From JAHWKV01 sp040905365 (GTDB lineage: Bacteria > Actinomycetota > CADDZG01 > JAHWKV01), in NCBI GenBank assembly GCA_040905365.1, contig JBBDRQ010000020.1, positions 1 through 53,177 on the forward strand: 53,177 nt of DNA, read 5' to 3'. Shown one piece after another: positions 42,464-48,966 of this stretch. The notes under the pieces are model-generated. The model saw only the letters and a program-made list of their open reading frames with translations, had not been told where the DNA came from and searched no databases. The position numbers and the translations under genes were made by a program. Position 1 is the first letter of the stretch. The number at the start of each line of letters is the position of its first letter.

Positions 42464-44103
42464 CCGCCGGCTACCACCGCGTTCGCGTCACGCCCTACCT
42501 GCGGTGCAAGCAACGACCACTTGTGGACGATGCCGTAGCCGGGGGACTCGACCCAGCCGTCAAACGCGCCGGCCCGGTACGCAAAGTGCTCGTCGGGGTA
42601 GTACAAGGGCACCGACGTCGGCTGGCTGTTAAACAGCTCCTGCATCTCAAACAGCGTCTCGGCGCGGTCGGCGATCGTCGTGGCCTCTATCCATTTCTCG
42701 AACAGGGCGTCCCACTGCGGATACGGGATGTCGGGCGCCCGCCACAGGTAACCGGAGCGGTGCGACATTATGAACTGCGTCGGATCCGCCGCGCCGTGGG
42801 CCGTGATGGTGTTGATGTACAGGTCGAAATCCCGGGACCGAAACAGCCCGCCGATCGTGGCTGCGTCCCTGGTTTGGACGCTGGCTGCTATGCCGATCTG
42901 CGCAAGGTCCTGCTGGATCAGCTCAGCTGCTCGCACATCGGTCGGCTCGGTGGCCGCGACCTGGATAGTGAACTGAAGCGGGCCCTCAGGGCCTTCTCGC
43001 ACCGAATCGCTATCGGTGTCCTCGTAGCCCAGTTCGTCCAAAATCGACCTTGCCTCGGCAACGTCGGTGGGGGTGGACAAATCCGGGTTGGCCCACGCCG
43101 AGTCCGGGTGCGGGTAGCCTTTGTCCGCCTCCCGGCCTTCCCCCAAAAAGACCGTATCTAGCATCTCGGTGCGATCTATAGCGCGGGATATCGCCCGCCT
43201 GAACTCCGGCACGTCGAACGGAGTTCGCTCAAAGTTCATCCTCAGCTCCGGAAACTGCAAAGGTTGAGTGGTTACCAGCTCGATGTCCTCGGACGAAGAA
43301 AACTCCGCGATCAGCTCCGGCGCCAGGGGCCGGGAGGTTGCGTCGATCTCGCCGGTGCGCAACGCGGTGAAGGTCGTGGACGGATCCTCGATCACCGGCA
43401 TGATCAGCTCCCGGATCACCGGCGGGCCCCCGAAGTAATCGTCGTAGGCCTCGAAGCGGTACCCGGTCACCGGGTCGTACTCCACCAGCCGGTAGGGTCC
43501 GGTACCCACCGGCAGGTCGGTCACCTCCCGGACTTGATCGGCAGGGACGCCGGACCATACGTGTTCGGCAACAATGGGCAAATCCGCCAGCGTCACCGAC
43601 CCGAAGAACGGGCACGCATCTTCACAAACGAACCGGACCGTATCGTCGTCCACCGCCTCCACCGTCTCGACGGTGGGCACGTCACTGACGTGGTGCGTCC
43701 ACCGGCCGGTCGGGGCCGCTTTGAAAAAGTCGAAGGTGAACACCACGTCGTCGGCGGTAAACGATTCGCCGTCGTGCCAGGTGACTCCGTCGCGCAGGTC
43801 AACCTCCCACGTCGACGGGTCGAGCTGTCGAACCTCGGCGGCCAGCCACGGCTGCGGGTCGTCGACATAAGGAGAAGGAGCCAGCAGCTTGTCGTAGACC
43901 AACTCGGTTAGTGGCTCCTCGTGGCTGGCAAAGATGTTGAGAGGACCGACATCTTCGGGCACCGCGATAGTGAGCCGTGAGGCGGACTCGGCGTCCGATG
44001 CCCGCTCATTTTGCGATGCGCTCGTACATGCCCCGGCCGTCAGAGCAAGCGCCGCCAGGGCTGCTGCCGCCCGTCGAACCGCCGACCCGGATCCGCTAAT
44101 CAT
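42460..44103 (-). CDS. Extracellular solute-binding lipoprotein, SBP_bac_5 family
   Basis: A 547-residue lipoprotein: signal peptide with lipobox LTAGAC (Cys26), then a full family-5 binding protein. It contains LTIAVPEDVGPLNIF, WEVDLRDGVTWHDGESFTADDVVFTF (shortened: VDLRDGVTWHDGESFTADD), and FRRAISRAIDRTEMLDTV, all signatures of DppA/OppA/NikA-type proteins. It captures peptides, nickel complexes or similar ligands and delivers them to the permeases. It leads the importer operon. GGGGGA lies just before the ATG, and a 17-bp spaced promoter with direct repeats lies further upstream. Ligand type cannot be told. Confidence 0.9.
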   Translation of the reverse strand: MISGSGSAVRRAAAALAALALTAGACTSASQNERASDAESASRLTIAVPEDVGPLNIFASHEEPLTELVYDKLLAPSPYVDDPQPWLAAEVRQLDPSTWEVDLRDGVTWHDGESFTADDVVFTFDFFKAAPTGRWTHHVSDVPTVETVEAVDDDTVRFVCEDACPFFGSVTLADLPIVAEHVWSGVPADQVREVTDLPVGTGPYRLVEYDPVTGYRFEAYDDYFGGPPVIRELIMPVIEDPSTTFTALRTGEIDATSRPLAPELIAEFSSSEDIELVTTQPLQFPELRMNFERTPFDVPEFRRAISRAIDRTEMLDTVFLGEGREADKGYPHPDSAWANPDLSTPTDVAEARSILDELGYEDTDSDSVREGPEGPLQFTIQVAATEPTDVRAAELIQQDLAQIGIAASVQTRDAATIGGLFRSRDFDLYINTITAHGAADPTQFIMSHRSGYLWRAPDIPYPQWDALFEKWIEATTIADRAETLFEMQELFNSQPTSVPLYYPDEHFAYRAGAFDGWVESPGYGIVHKWSLLAPQVGRDANAVVAGG

Positions 44104-44133
44104 CTGTCCCCCAACTGCCGAAGGCTACGAATG

Positions 44134-44179
44134 TCTAAACTGAAGCACTAACAAATAACCAATCTTAGGTAGCACTAAC
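44134..44179 (-). promoter_or_regulatory. Importer operon promoter with AGCACTAAC direct repeats
   Basis: On the minus strand, TTGGTT (44162-44157) and TTTAGA (44139-44134) are 17 bp apart. AGCACTAAC occurs at 44144-44152, inside the spacer, and again at 44171-44179, just upstream of the -35, with starts 27 bp apart. A repressor bound there would block polymerase; this suggests a regulated importer. The regulator is unknown. Confidence 0.45.
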
Positions 44180-44181
44180 CT

Positions 44182-44204
44182 CTATCGATAGGGGCACTAT
44201 AGTG
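44182..44204 (+). promoter_or_regulatory. Two palindromes and TATAGT box before the 44258 gene
   Basis: CTATCGATAG at 44182-44191 and CACTATAGTG at 44195-44204 are perfect 10-bp palindromes. The second includes TATAGT, a plausible -10 for the small gene starting at 44258. No good -35 is present. With the adjacent repeats, this shared divergent region looks regulated in both directions. Confidence 0.4.
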
Positions 44205-44257
44205 ATCGTCTAAGTGGGGCGCAAGACAGCATCGCCCTGTCGACGCAAGGAGGGGAC

Positions 44258-44776
44258 TTGAACGACCCGATCGAGGTAGCGGACAAGGGCCGGATCGCGG
44301 CCTTTAGCTTTGAAGAGATGCTCAAGTACCACGGCCCGGACTACCCCGGCGGCGTGGCCCACTCCTTTAAGGTGATGCAGCGCGCGGTACCGCTGCTGGA
44401 CCCTGCCGGCCCTGCCGAGCGACGGGCAATACACATCCGCACTGCATTTAGCGGACCAGGTGGCCGGGACGGGTTCGAACTAGTGACCAGAGCGGTCTCC
44501 GAAGGCCGCTTCGAAGTCGACCCCGCGCTGGAACGCCCCGAGCGCGGCCGGACGCTGGAGCGTTATGTGTTCGAGTTCACCTACGGGCCGCGCAAGCTGA
44601 CTCTCACCATCCGGGAGGGCTTTGTGGTCGATGAGTTCATCGAACTGGCGAGGCGGCAGGACCGCACCGAAGCCGAGGAGGCTCACCTTACGCTTCTAAA
44701 GCAACAGATGACCGATCGCCTGCTCGCAAGCCCAGCACCCGACGTCTACGAGGTCTTGAACCCACGCCGATCCTAG
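44258..44776 (+). CDS. Hypothetical protein, weakly FmdE-like
   Basis: A 172-residue protein with a TTG start that follows AAGGAGGGG by 3 bases. Near the N-terminus, FEEMLKYHGPDYPGGVAHSFKVMQRAV faintly resembles FmdE-type domains (GHxCPGxxxGxxx; shortened here: YHGPDYPGGVAHSFKVM), but the Cys of that motif is Tyr. The rest reads AIHIRTAFSGPGGRDGFELV and YVFEFTYGPRKLTLTIREGF, a possible ordered beta domain. The FmdE family binds metal through Cys and His; the missing Cys makes metal binding doubtful. It is divergent from the peptide/nickel-type importer, so a linked metal or peptide role is possible. Function otherwise unknown. Confidence 0.5.
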   Translation: MNDPIEVADKGRIAAFSFEEMLKYHGPDYPGGVAHSFKVMQRAVPLLDPAGPAERRAIHIRTAFSGPGGRDGFELVTRAVSEGRFEVDPALERPERGRTLERYVFEFTYGPRKLTLTIREGFVVDEFIELARRQDRTEAEEAHLTLLKQQMTDRLLASPAPDVYEVLNPRRS

Positions 44777-44816
44777 TACCCTGGCCACCAACCTCCGGGG
44801 CGTTTGGCGGCGGTAC
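44776..44816. terminator. Hairpin between convergent genes
   Basis: GTACC (44776-44780) pairs with GGTAC (44812-44816), and inside this GCCACCAA pairs with TTTGGCGGC with one mismatch. It lies right after the TAG of the 44258 gene and before the end of the redox-protein gene, so it can serve both directions. Confidence 0.5.
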
Positions 44817-44836
44817 TTAGCTAAAGCAATCGGATG

Positions 44837-45067
44837 CTATAGGCGGGCGCCGACCCGCTCTACGATTGAGTTCAGATCGTAGCCCTCGTCGGACTTGTCG
44901 TAGACGGGCTCGCCGTCGATGCTTACTTTGAATACACCGCCGTGACCCGGCTTAAACGTCAGTCCATCGACCTTGTTGCCGTAGGCCTCCAGAACCGCAT
45001 GCTCGGTCTCCTCCGCCTTGGGCAAAAGACCGCACTCAACGCAGTATTCGATCTCTACTTGGCTCAT
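44837..45067 (-). CDS. Rdx/SelW-like thioredoxin-fold protein
   Basis: A 76-residue protein of the Rdx family (selenoprotein W/T/H relatives): IEYCVECGLLPKAEETEHAV carries CxxC (Cys9, Cys12), followed by GLTFKPGHGGVFKVSIDGEPVYDK (shortened: GGVFKVSIDGEPVYDK), where the family has the GxFEV-xxG pattern. Both redox positions are Cys, with no in-frame TGA. It probably acts as a small cytosolic disulfide redox protein. I use ATG 45067, preceded by GAGGTGAACAGG; the longer frame runs into the upstream gene. It overlaps the CxxCC membrane-protein gene by 32 bp and likely forms the end of the merR operon. Confidence 0.75.
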   Translation of the reverse strand: MSQVEIEYCVECGLLPKAEETEHAVLEAYGNKVDGLTFKPGHGGVFKVSIDGEPVYDKSDEGYDLNSIVERVGARL

Positions 45068-45302
45068 CCTGTTCACCTCGCTTCTCGAGTTCACATGCTG
45101 TCTTGCTGCGCCGCCGAGGAAGCATGACCGCGACGGCCGCCACACCCAACACCGCCGCCGCGGCGAGTCCCCCAAACCGGACCCCCGCCCAAGCCGTCAA
45201 GGCGCCTGCCGAGACCAGCAGCGGCAACGCGCAACAGGCCACGCACAGACCGGCGATCCAGCCGGCCCAGCGCAGGTTCTCGCCCGAGCCGCCGCGGGAC
45301 AT
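45036..45302 (-). CDS. Small MerF-like metal transport membrane protein
   Basis: An 88-residue protein with two hydrophobic helices: WIAGLCVACCALPLLVSAG (about residues 15-33) containing CxxCC, and GGLAAAAVLGVAAVAVML. Paired or vicinal Cys in the first helix are the Hg(II) carrier feature of MerF and MerT; here CVACC fits that pattern. The tail is charged with one further Cys. It follows merR by 40 bp on the same strand and overlaps a Rdx gene, which supports a metal-response role. It may carry Hg, Cu or another soft metal. No strong ribosome site is seen. Confidence 0.6.
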   Translation of the reverse strand: MSRGGSGENLRWAGWIAGLCVACCALPLLVSAGALTAWAGVRFGGLAAAAVLGVAAVAVMLPRRRSKTACELEKRGEQDEPSRDRILR

Positions 45303-45342
45303 CAGCGGCAGCTCCGGTTGGGCCGTGAGCCTTGGTCGGTCT

Positions 45343-45813
45343 TCAATTCGTCCTACCCCGCGCTCCGGAAAGCGCTTCTGCAGGCAAAGGGACTAACTCT
45401 TCGGACTCCTCGGGCACACACCCACAGGACGGTCCGCACCAGTCGGGCGCGGGGCGGCCGGCGAGATCCCGATAGAAGGCGTCGATCTGTTCGCCGAAGG
45501 CGCTCAGCTCTTCCAGACGCCGGCGGATCTGGTGCAGCTTGGCCGCCAGTACCTGCTGGAGTTGCTCGCGCGTGGTCGAACAGTGCCCGGTTCTCCAAGC
45601 GGTCGCCAGCCCGTTGATCTCGTCGAGCGATAGGCCGAGCCTCTTGGCGCGCGCGACGAAAGTCAGCAGTTCTACGTGCGCATCATCATAGGTTCGGTAG
45701 CCGGAGGGGCTCCGGCGCGGACCGGGAATGAGCCCGATCTCCTCGTAGTAGCGCAACGTAGACGGGGTAAAGCCCGTGCGCTCGCCGACCTCCGAGATAC
45801 GGTATTCAGCCAT
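45343..45813 (-). CDS. merR: MerR-family metal-responsive regulator
   Basis: A 156-residue regulator. The N-terminal winged helix-turn-helix (YRISEVGERTGFTPSTLRYYEEIGLI, shortened: TLRYYEEIGLIPGPRR) is the MerR hallmark and is followed by a long dimerisation helix. Candidate metal ligands are Cys78 (in RTGHCST, the position used by divalent sensors), and Cys126, Cys130 and Cys132 in CGPSCGC near the end. The Cys spacing differs from classic MerR and CueR, so the metal is uncertain. It binds a dyad between distant -35 and -10 boxes to twist the promoter open. A matching operator lies directly before its own start, and a related one before the cupredoxin gene. ATG 45813 is chosen by homology. 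Confidence 0.85.
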   Translation of the reverse strand: MAEYRISEVGERTGFTPSTLRYYEEIGLIPGPRRSPSGYRTYDDAHVELLTFVARAKRLGLSLDEINGLATAWRTGHCSTTREQLQQVLAAKLHQIRRRLEELSAFGEQIDAFYRDLAGRPAPDWCGPSCGCVPEESEELVPLPAEALSGARGRTN

Positions 45814-45821
45814 ATTCCCAC

Positions 45822-45851
45822 CGTATACCTTCGAGCCGACTAGAAGGTCAA
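45822..45851 (-). promoter_or_regulatory. MerR-type promoter/operator of merR
   Basis: On the minus strand TTGACC (45851-45846) and TATACG (45827-45822) are 18 bp apart, longer than the normal 17 and typical of MerR-activated promoters. Between them lies the dyad ACCTTC-N10-GAAGGT (45827-45848), with inner AG/CT pairs. Transcription would start nearly at the ATG (45813), so the transcript may be leaderless. Autoregulation is expected. Confidence 0.7.
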
Positions 45852-45890
45852 CCGAGCGCCCGGGCCGACCCCGGCCAGACGGCCGGCAGC

Positions 45891-47222
45891 TCATCCTTGG
45901 ACCGCCAAGGTTCCCTCCATCCCAGCGTCCCGATGGCCGGGCACGCGGCAGAAGAAGGTCAGCTCCCCGGATGCTTCGGGCGTAAACGTGACCTCGACGG
46001 ACTCGCCGGGGCTGATGGTTTCCGACCCCACGTCGAGCTCGCCTATGGTGAGGTTGTGCGCGAGTTCCCCCTCGTTGCGCAATACGATCCGCACCGGTTC
46101 GCCGGGCTGCGCTTCGAGGTCGTCGGGCACAAAGCTGAACTCCTCGGCGGAGACGACGATCTCCACGGCGTCGGCCTGCGCGGCCGGCGTCTCGGCCGTC
46201 TCCGGCCGTTGCGGCGGGACCCAGTCCTTGAATCCGTCTCGAATCAACTCCTCCTGTTCGTACATAAGGTGAAGGTAGGGCTGCGTCATTCCGTTGGGTA
46301 GCTCGAAGCCGGTGTTGACGGGGTCGAAGGACATCGATCCGTCGTCGGCGATTTCGATCGGCCGCACGATGACGTGGGTGTGGTGGAGCTTGCCGGCAAT
46401 GGTTTCACCGGCCGACAGCGGTAGCTCTTCGTTGATCGCGAGGCGGTAGTCCTTGTCCCGGACGGTCTGGGTCGTCATGAAATGAACCCACTTGTTCTCG
46501 TCCACCACCTCACCGTTTTTGAGGACGTCGCCCACTGCCCAAAAGGCGCCGTACGCAAAAGCCGTCGGGAACAGAGGTGAGTCGGTGCCGGTCGTGCCGT
46601 GGATCCAGGAGTCGGTGCGCACACCCCCACCCGTCTCCCAGGCTGGAATCGGCGGCTGGAAAAGCCGGTCCACGACAACTTCGTACTCGTCCCCGGCCGG
46701 GTCGGTGAAGCTGGCGGCCGCCTCAATCTCGTCATCGGTTTCGAAGGGGTCGCCGGGCCAGTCGTAGGGTTGCCGGTCTCCGTACGTGACGGAGAAGCTG
46801 CCCTCGACGATCCTGCCCTCGTCGCCCACCGGTACCGGCATTTTTGTCGTCGTGAACCGCTGGCCTTCCTCGTCGGTCTCGCGGGCCTCCTGCGGGATTC
46901 CCACCAGGAGGGGCAACTGCTCGAGCAGCTCCCTTACATCGCCGGACGCCTGCTGGATCCGATGCTCACCGGTACGCAGAGGGTTGGCAGGGGTACCGAA
47001 CACCTCGGGGCTGAGACGCCGCTTGCCCGGCAAGATCCAGTAGACGGTGCTGCCCTCCTCCTGGCGCACGGTCACATCGGTACCCACCGCCGTGGCGGTA
47101 TCTCCATCCGGGGACGAACCCGCCGCCGGGTCCGCAGGTTCGGGTTCGCTCGTGCACGCGGACGCGACGAGCGCAACAGACGCGACCAGAACGATCATTC
47201 GCCAGCGGCTCCACGCTTTCAT
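45891..47222 (-). CDS. Lipoprotein with C-terminal cupredoxin (blue copper) domain
   Basis: A 443-residue lipoprotein: signal peptide with lipobox ASAC, an acidic linker, a large N-terminal domain of about 300 residues that I do not recognise, and a C-terminal plastocyanin-like domain (about residues 350-443). The last has the type-1 copper ligands: His in AHNLTI, and Cys, His and Met in FFCRVPGHRDAGM. It is therefore a likely copper-binding electron carrier or copper-storage protein at the outer face of the membrane. I use ATG 47222: AAAGGAG lies 9 bases upstream; the ATG at 47240 overlaps this site. A MerR-type operator lies upstream. Confidence 0.82.
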   Translation of the reverse strand: MKAWSRWRMIVLVASVALVASACTSEPEPADPAAGSSPDGDTATAVGTDVTVRQEEGSTVYWILPGKRRLSPEVFGTPANPLRTGEHRIQQASGDVRELLEQLPLLVGIPQEARETDEEGQRFTTTKMPVPVGDEGRIVEGSFSVTYGDRQPYDWPGDPFETDDEIEAAASFTDPAGDEYEVVVDRLFQPPIPAWETGGGVRTDSWIHGTTGTDSPLFPTAFAYGAFWAVGDVLKNGEVVDENKWVHFMTTQTVRDKDYRLAINEELPLSAGETIAGKLHHTHVIVRPIEIADDGSMSFDPVNTGFELPNGMTQPYLHLMYEQEELIRDGFKDWVPPQRPETAETPAAQADAVEIVVSAEEFSFVPDDLEAQPGEPVRIVLRNEGELAHNLTIGELDVGSETISPGESVEVTFTPEASGELTFFCRVPGHRDAGMEGTLAVQG

Positions 47223-47243
47223 GGGGGTCACTCCTTTCATCTG

Positions 47244-47326
47244 AAGCCCCTTGAGCAGGGATAGCCGCGACGCTAAACATTCAGGTCGACTTCAAGGTCA
47301 AATCGCGGCTAAGCGACCAGGGGCTT
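47244..47326. repeat. Nested, co-centred inverted repeats around the cupredoxin promoter
   Basis: AAGCCCCT (47244-47251) is matched by AGGGGCTT (47319-47326), and AGCCGCGA (47263-47270) by TCGCGGCT (47303-47310). Their centres coincide within two bases with the MerR-type dyad (centre about 47287). As DNA this extends the operator symmetry to over 80 bp; as RNA read across the whole region it would form a long stem. Confidence 0.6.
47272..47301 (-). promoter_or_regulatory. MerR-type promoter/operator of the cupredoxin gene
   Basis: On the minus strand TTGACC (47301-47296) and TTTAGC (47277-47272) are 18 bp apart, the same spacer as the merR promoter. The spacer is an imperfect 22-bp dyad around GTCGAC. 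The two promoters share TTGACCTT, AGTCG, GAA and GT at equal positions, so the same MerR protein probably acts on both. The 5' leader would be about 43 nt. Confidence 0.65.
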
Positions 47327-47576
47327 GAGGACGTAGGCGCTGGTGGTCCCAGTGACAGACGTAGGTAGACCCAACAGACCGCCAATGTGAGCCTCCCAGG
47401 GTTTCTCGCGCAACCCGGCGTCGGCTCCACGCTTTTTTGGGTAAAAAAAAACACAAAGGCACGGTCCATCAACCCAGGAGGTAAGAGGCTTGGTTACGAC
47501 CCGATACAAAAACACGAAACTCCGGTTACGACCCTCGTCCATTTCATCTTCGCGAAACAAAAAGAGGGGGTGGCGC
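47327..47576. other. Gap between the cupredoxin promoter and the ATP-grasp gene, with direct repeats
   Basis: No gene is seen here. An A/T stretch (TTTTTT then a nine-A run near 47441-47458) and an 11-bp direct repeat, GGTTACGACCC, at 47492-47502 and 47524-47534, lie upstream of the ATP-grasp start. AGGAGGT (47476-47482) sits 7 bases before an in-frame TTG at 47490, which could start a 29-residue longer form; this stretch is more AT-rich than the following coding sequence. Confidence 0.4.
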
Positions 47577-48956
47577 GTGGCTAAGCCCGACGTAGACGCC
47601 CTGCCCCCCGAAGAAAAGCTGGATATACCCGAAATGGTCGATTCGGAAGGTCCTTCACCAACACCGACCAAGAATCTGTTCGTGGTCGGATTCAACGAAT
47701 TTCACCGTCCACTCCTCGAGGCCGTTACCCAGGCGCAGGGGTCTACTTTTCACCCGCTGCTTGAGCACGCGGATCTACTAAATCCGCGCCACGTTCCCGT
47801 GCTCCGGTTGCTCGACCAAGGTCACCGCCAGCTCGATGCGTTCGACGGGTCGGTAGACGGTATCTGCACATATTGGGATTTCCCGTCGAGCTGCATCGCG
47901 CCTATCCTGGCCGCAGATAGAGGCTTACCCCACGTGCCGCTCGAGGCAATCTTGCGGTGCGAGCACAAGTATTGGAGCCGGCTCGAACAGCAGAAGGCAA
48001 TACCGGACCAGGTGCCGCGCTTCAAGGCGGTCGATCCCTTCGACGACTCGTCTGTAAGGCAGATCGATCTCGAGTTTCCCTTTTGGCTCAAACCCGTGAA
48101 ATCGTTCAATTCCTATCTCGGGTTTTACATCGGCGGGCCGGAGGACTTGAACCACGCCATCGGTCGCATCCGTGCCGGGATTCACCACCTGGCGGAGGCA
48201 TTCAACGAGGTCCTCGAGCGGGTCGAGGTGCCGCCCGAGATAGATGCCGTAGACGGCTGGCACTGCATCGCGGAAGAAATCATACCGGGTGGACGGCAAT
48301 GCACCGCCGAAGGGTACGGACATGAAGGCGAGATTTACGTGTACGGGATCGTGGACTCTCGCAAATACCCGGGGAAGCACGCCTTTTCGCACTACGAGTA
48401 CCCGTCGACGCTTCCGGAGAGGATCCAAGAACGGATAACGCGAACCACTGCTGCGGTCATGAAGCAAATCGGCTACGACGGCGGGGTGTTCAATATCGAG
48501 TTCTTCTGGGACGAAGACACCGACCGTCTGTGGCTTCTGGAGATCAACACCCGCGTGTCCCAATCCCACTCGGAGCTCTTCGCCAGCGTCGACGGTCAGG
48601 CGAATCATGCCGTCACTGTGGGTCTGGCGCTAGGGAAAACGCCCCGCTTCGAACAACGGCAAGGAAAATTCCCCTGCGCTGCGAAGTTTTTCTTGCGCGC
48701 CTTCAGCGACGGTGTAGTGGAACACGTCGCCGACCCGGAGCGGATCGAACGGATCCCGCTCGAGGTTCCGGGGACGCGCGTAGAGCTGCAAGTGGGGCCG
48801 GGAGATCGTCTCTCTACCAAGCCCCACCAGGAAAGCTACAGCTACGAGCTGGCTTGGATCTACGCGGCAGGCGAGACGGAATCGGAGATCCTTCAGAAAA
48901 TCGACGCCGTTGTGGAAAGCTTGGACATCAGGATCGAAGAGCTCGACACACAGTAG
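47577..48956 (+). CDS. ATP-grasp family ligase
   Basis: A 459-residue ATP-grasp enzyme from GTG 47577 (preceded by GAGGGGG); a TTG at 47490 with a strong ribosome site would add 29 basic residues. The N-terminal part has a preATP-grasp fold (NLFVVGFNEFHRPLLEAV). The central part carries the nucleotide-binding Lys in FPFWLKPVKSFNSYLGFYI, and metal ligands appear in GGVFNIEFFW and WLLEINTRVSQSH (Glu, Asn). Family members use ATP to join a carboxylate to an amine or thiol through an acyl phosphate. The substrate is unknown. It is followed after 10 bp by a CocE/NonD hydrolase gene, suggesting a peptide- or amide-making pathway paired with an acyl hydrolase. Confidence 0.85.
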   Translation: MAKPDVDALPPEEKLDIPEMVDSEGPSPTPTKNLFVVGFNEFHRPLLEAVTQAQGSTFHPLLEHADLLNPRHVPVLRLLDQGHRQLDAFDGSVDGICTYWDFPSSCIAPILAADRGLPHVPLEAILRCEHKYWSRLEQQKAIPDQVPRFKAVDPFDDSSVRQIDLEFPFWLKPVKSFNSYLGFYIGGPEDLNHAIGRIRAGIHHLAEAFNEVLERVEVPPEIDAVDGWHCIAEEIIPGGRQCTAEGYGHEGEIYVYGIVDSRKYPGKHAFSHYEYPSTLPERIQERITRTTAAVMKQIGYDGGVFNIEFFWDEDTDRLWLLEINTRVSQSHSELFASVDGQANHAVTVGLALGKTPRFEQRQGKFPCAAKFFLRAFSDGVVEHVADPERIERIPLEVPGTRVELQVGPGDRLSTKPHQESYSYELAWIYAAGETESEILQKIDAVVESLDIRIEELDTQ

Positions 48957-48966
48957 AGTTAGCTCC

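Noticed and set aside
44837..45067. Possible selenoprotein in the Rdx/SelW-like gene
   Set aside because: The redox motif is CxxC with ordinary Cys codons and there is no in-frame TGA.
47244..47326. Riboswitch in the cupredoxin leader
   Set aside because: The expected transcription start (about 47265) lies inside the nested repeats, so the leader contains only one arm of each; no known riboswitch core is present.
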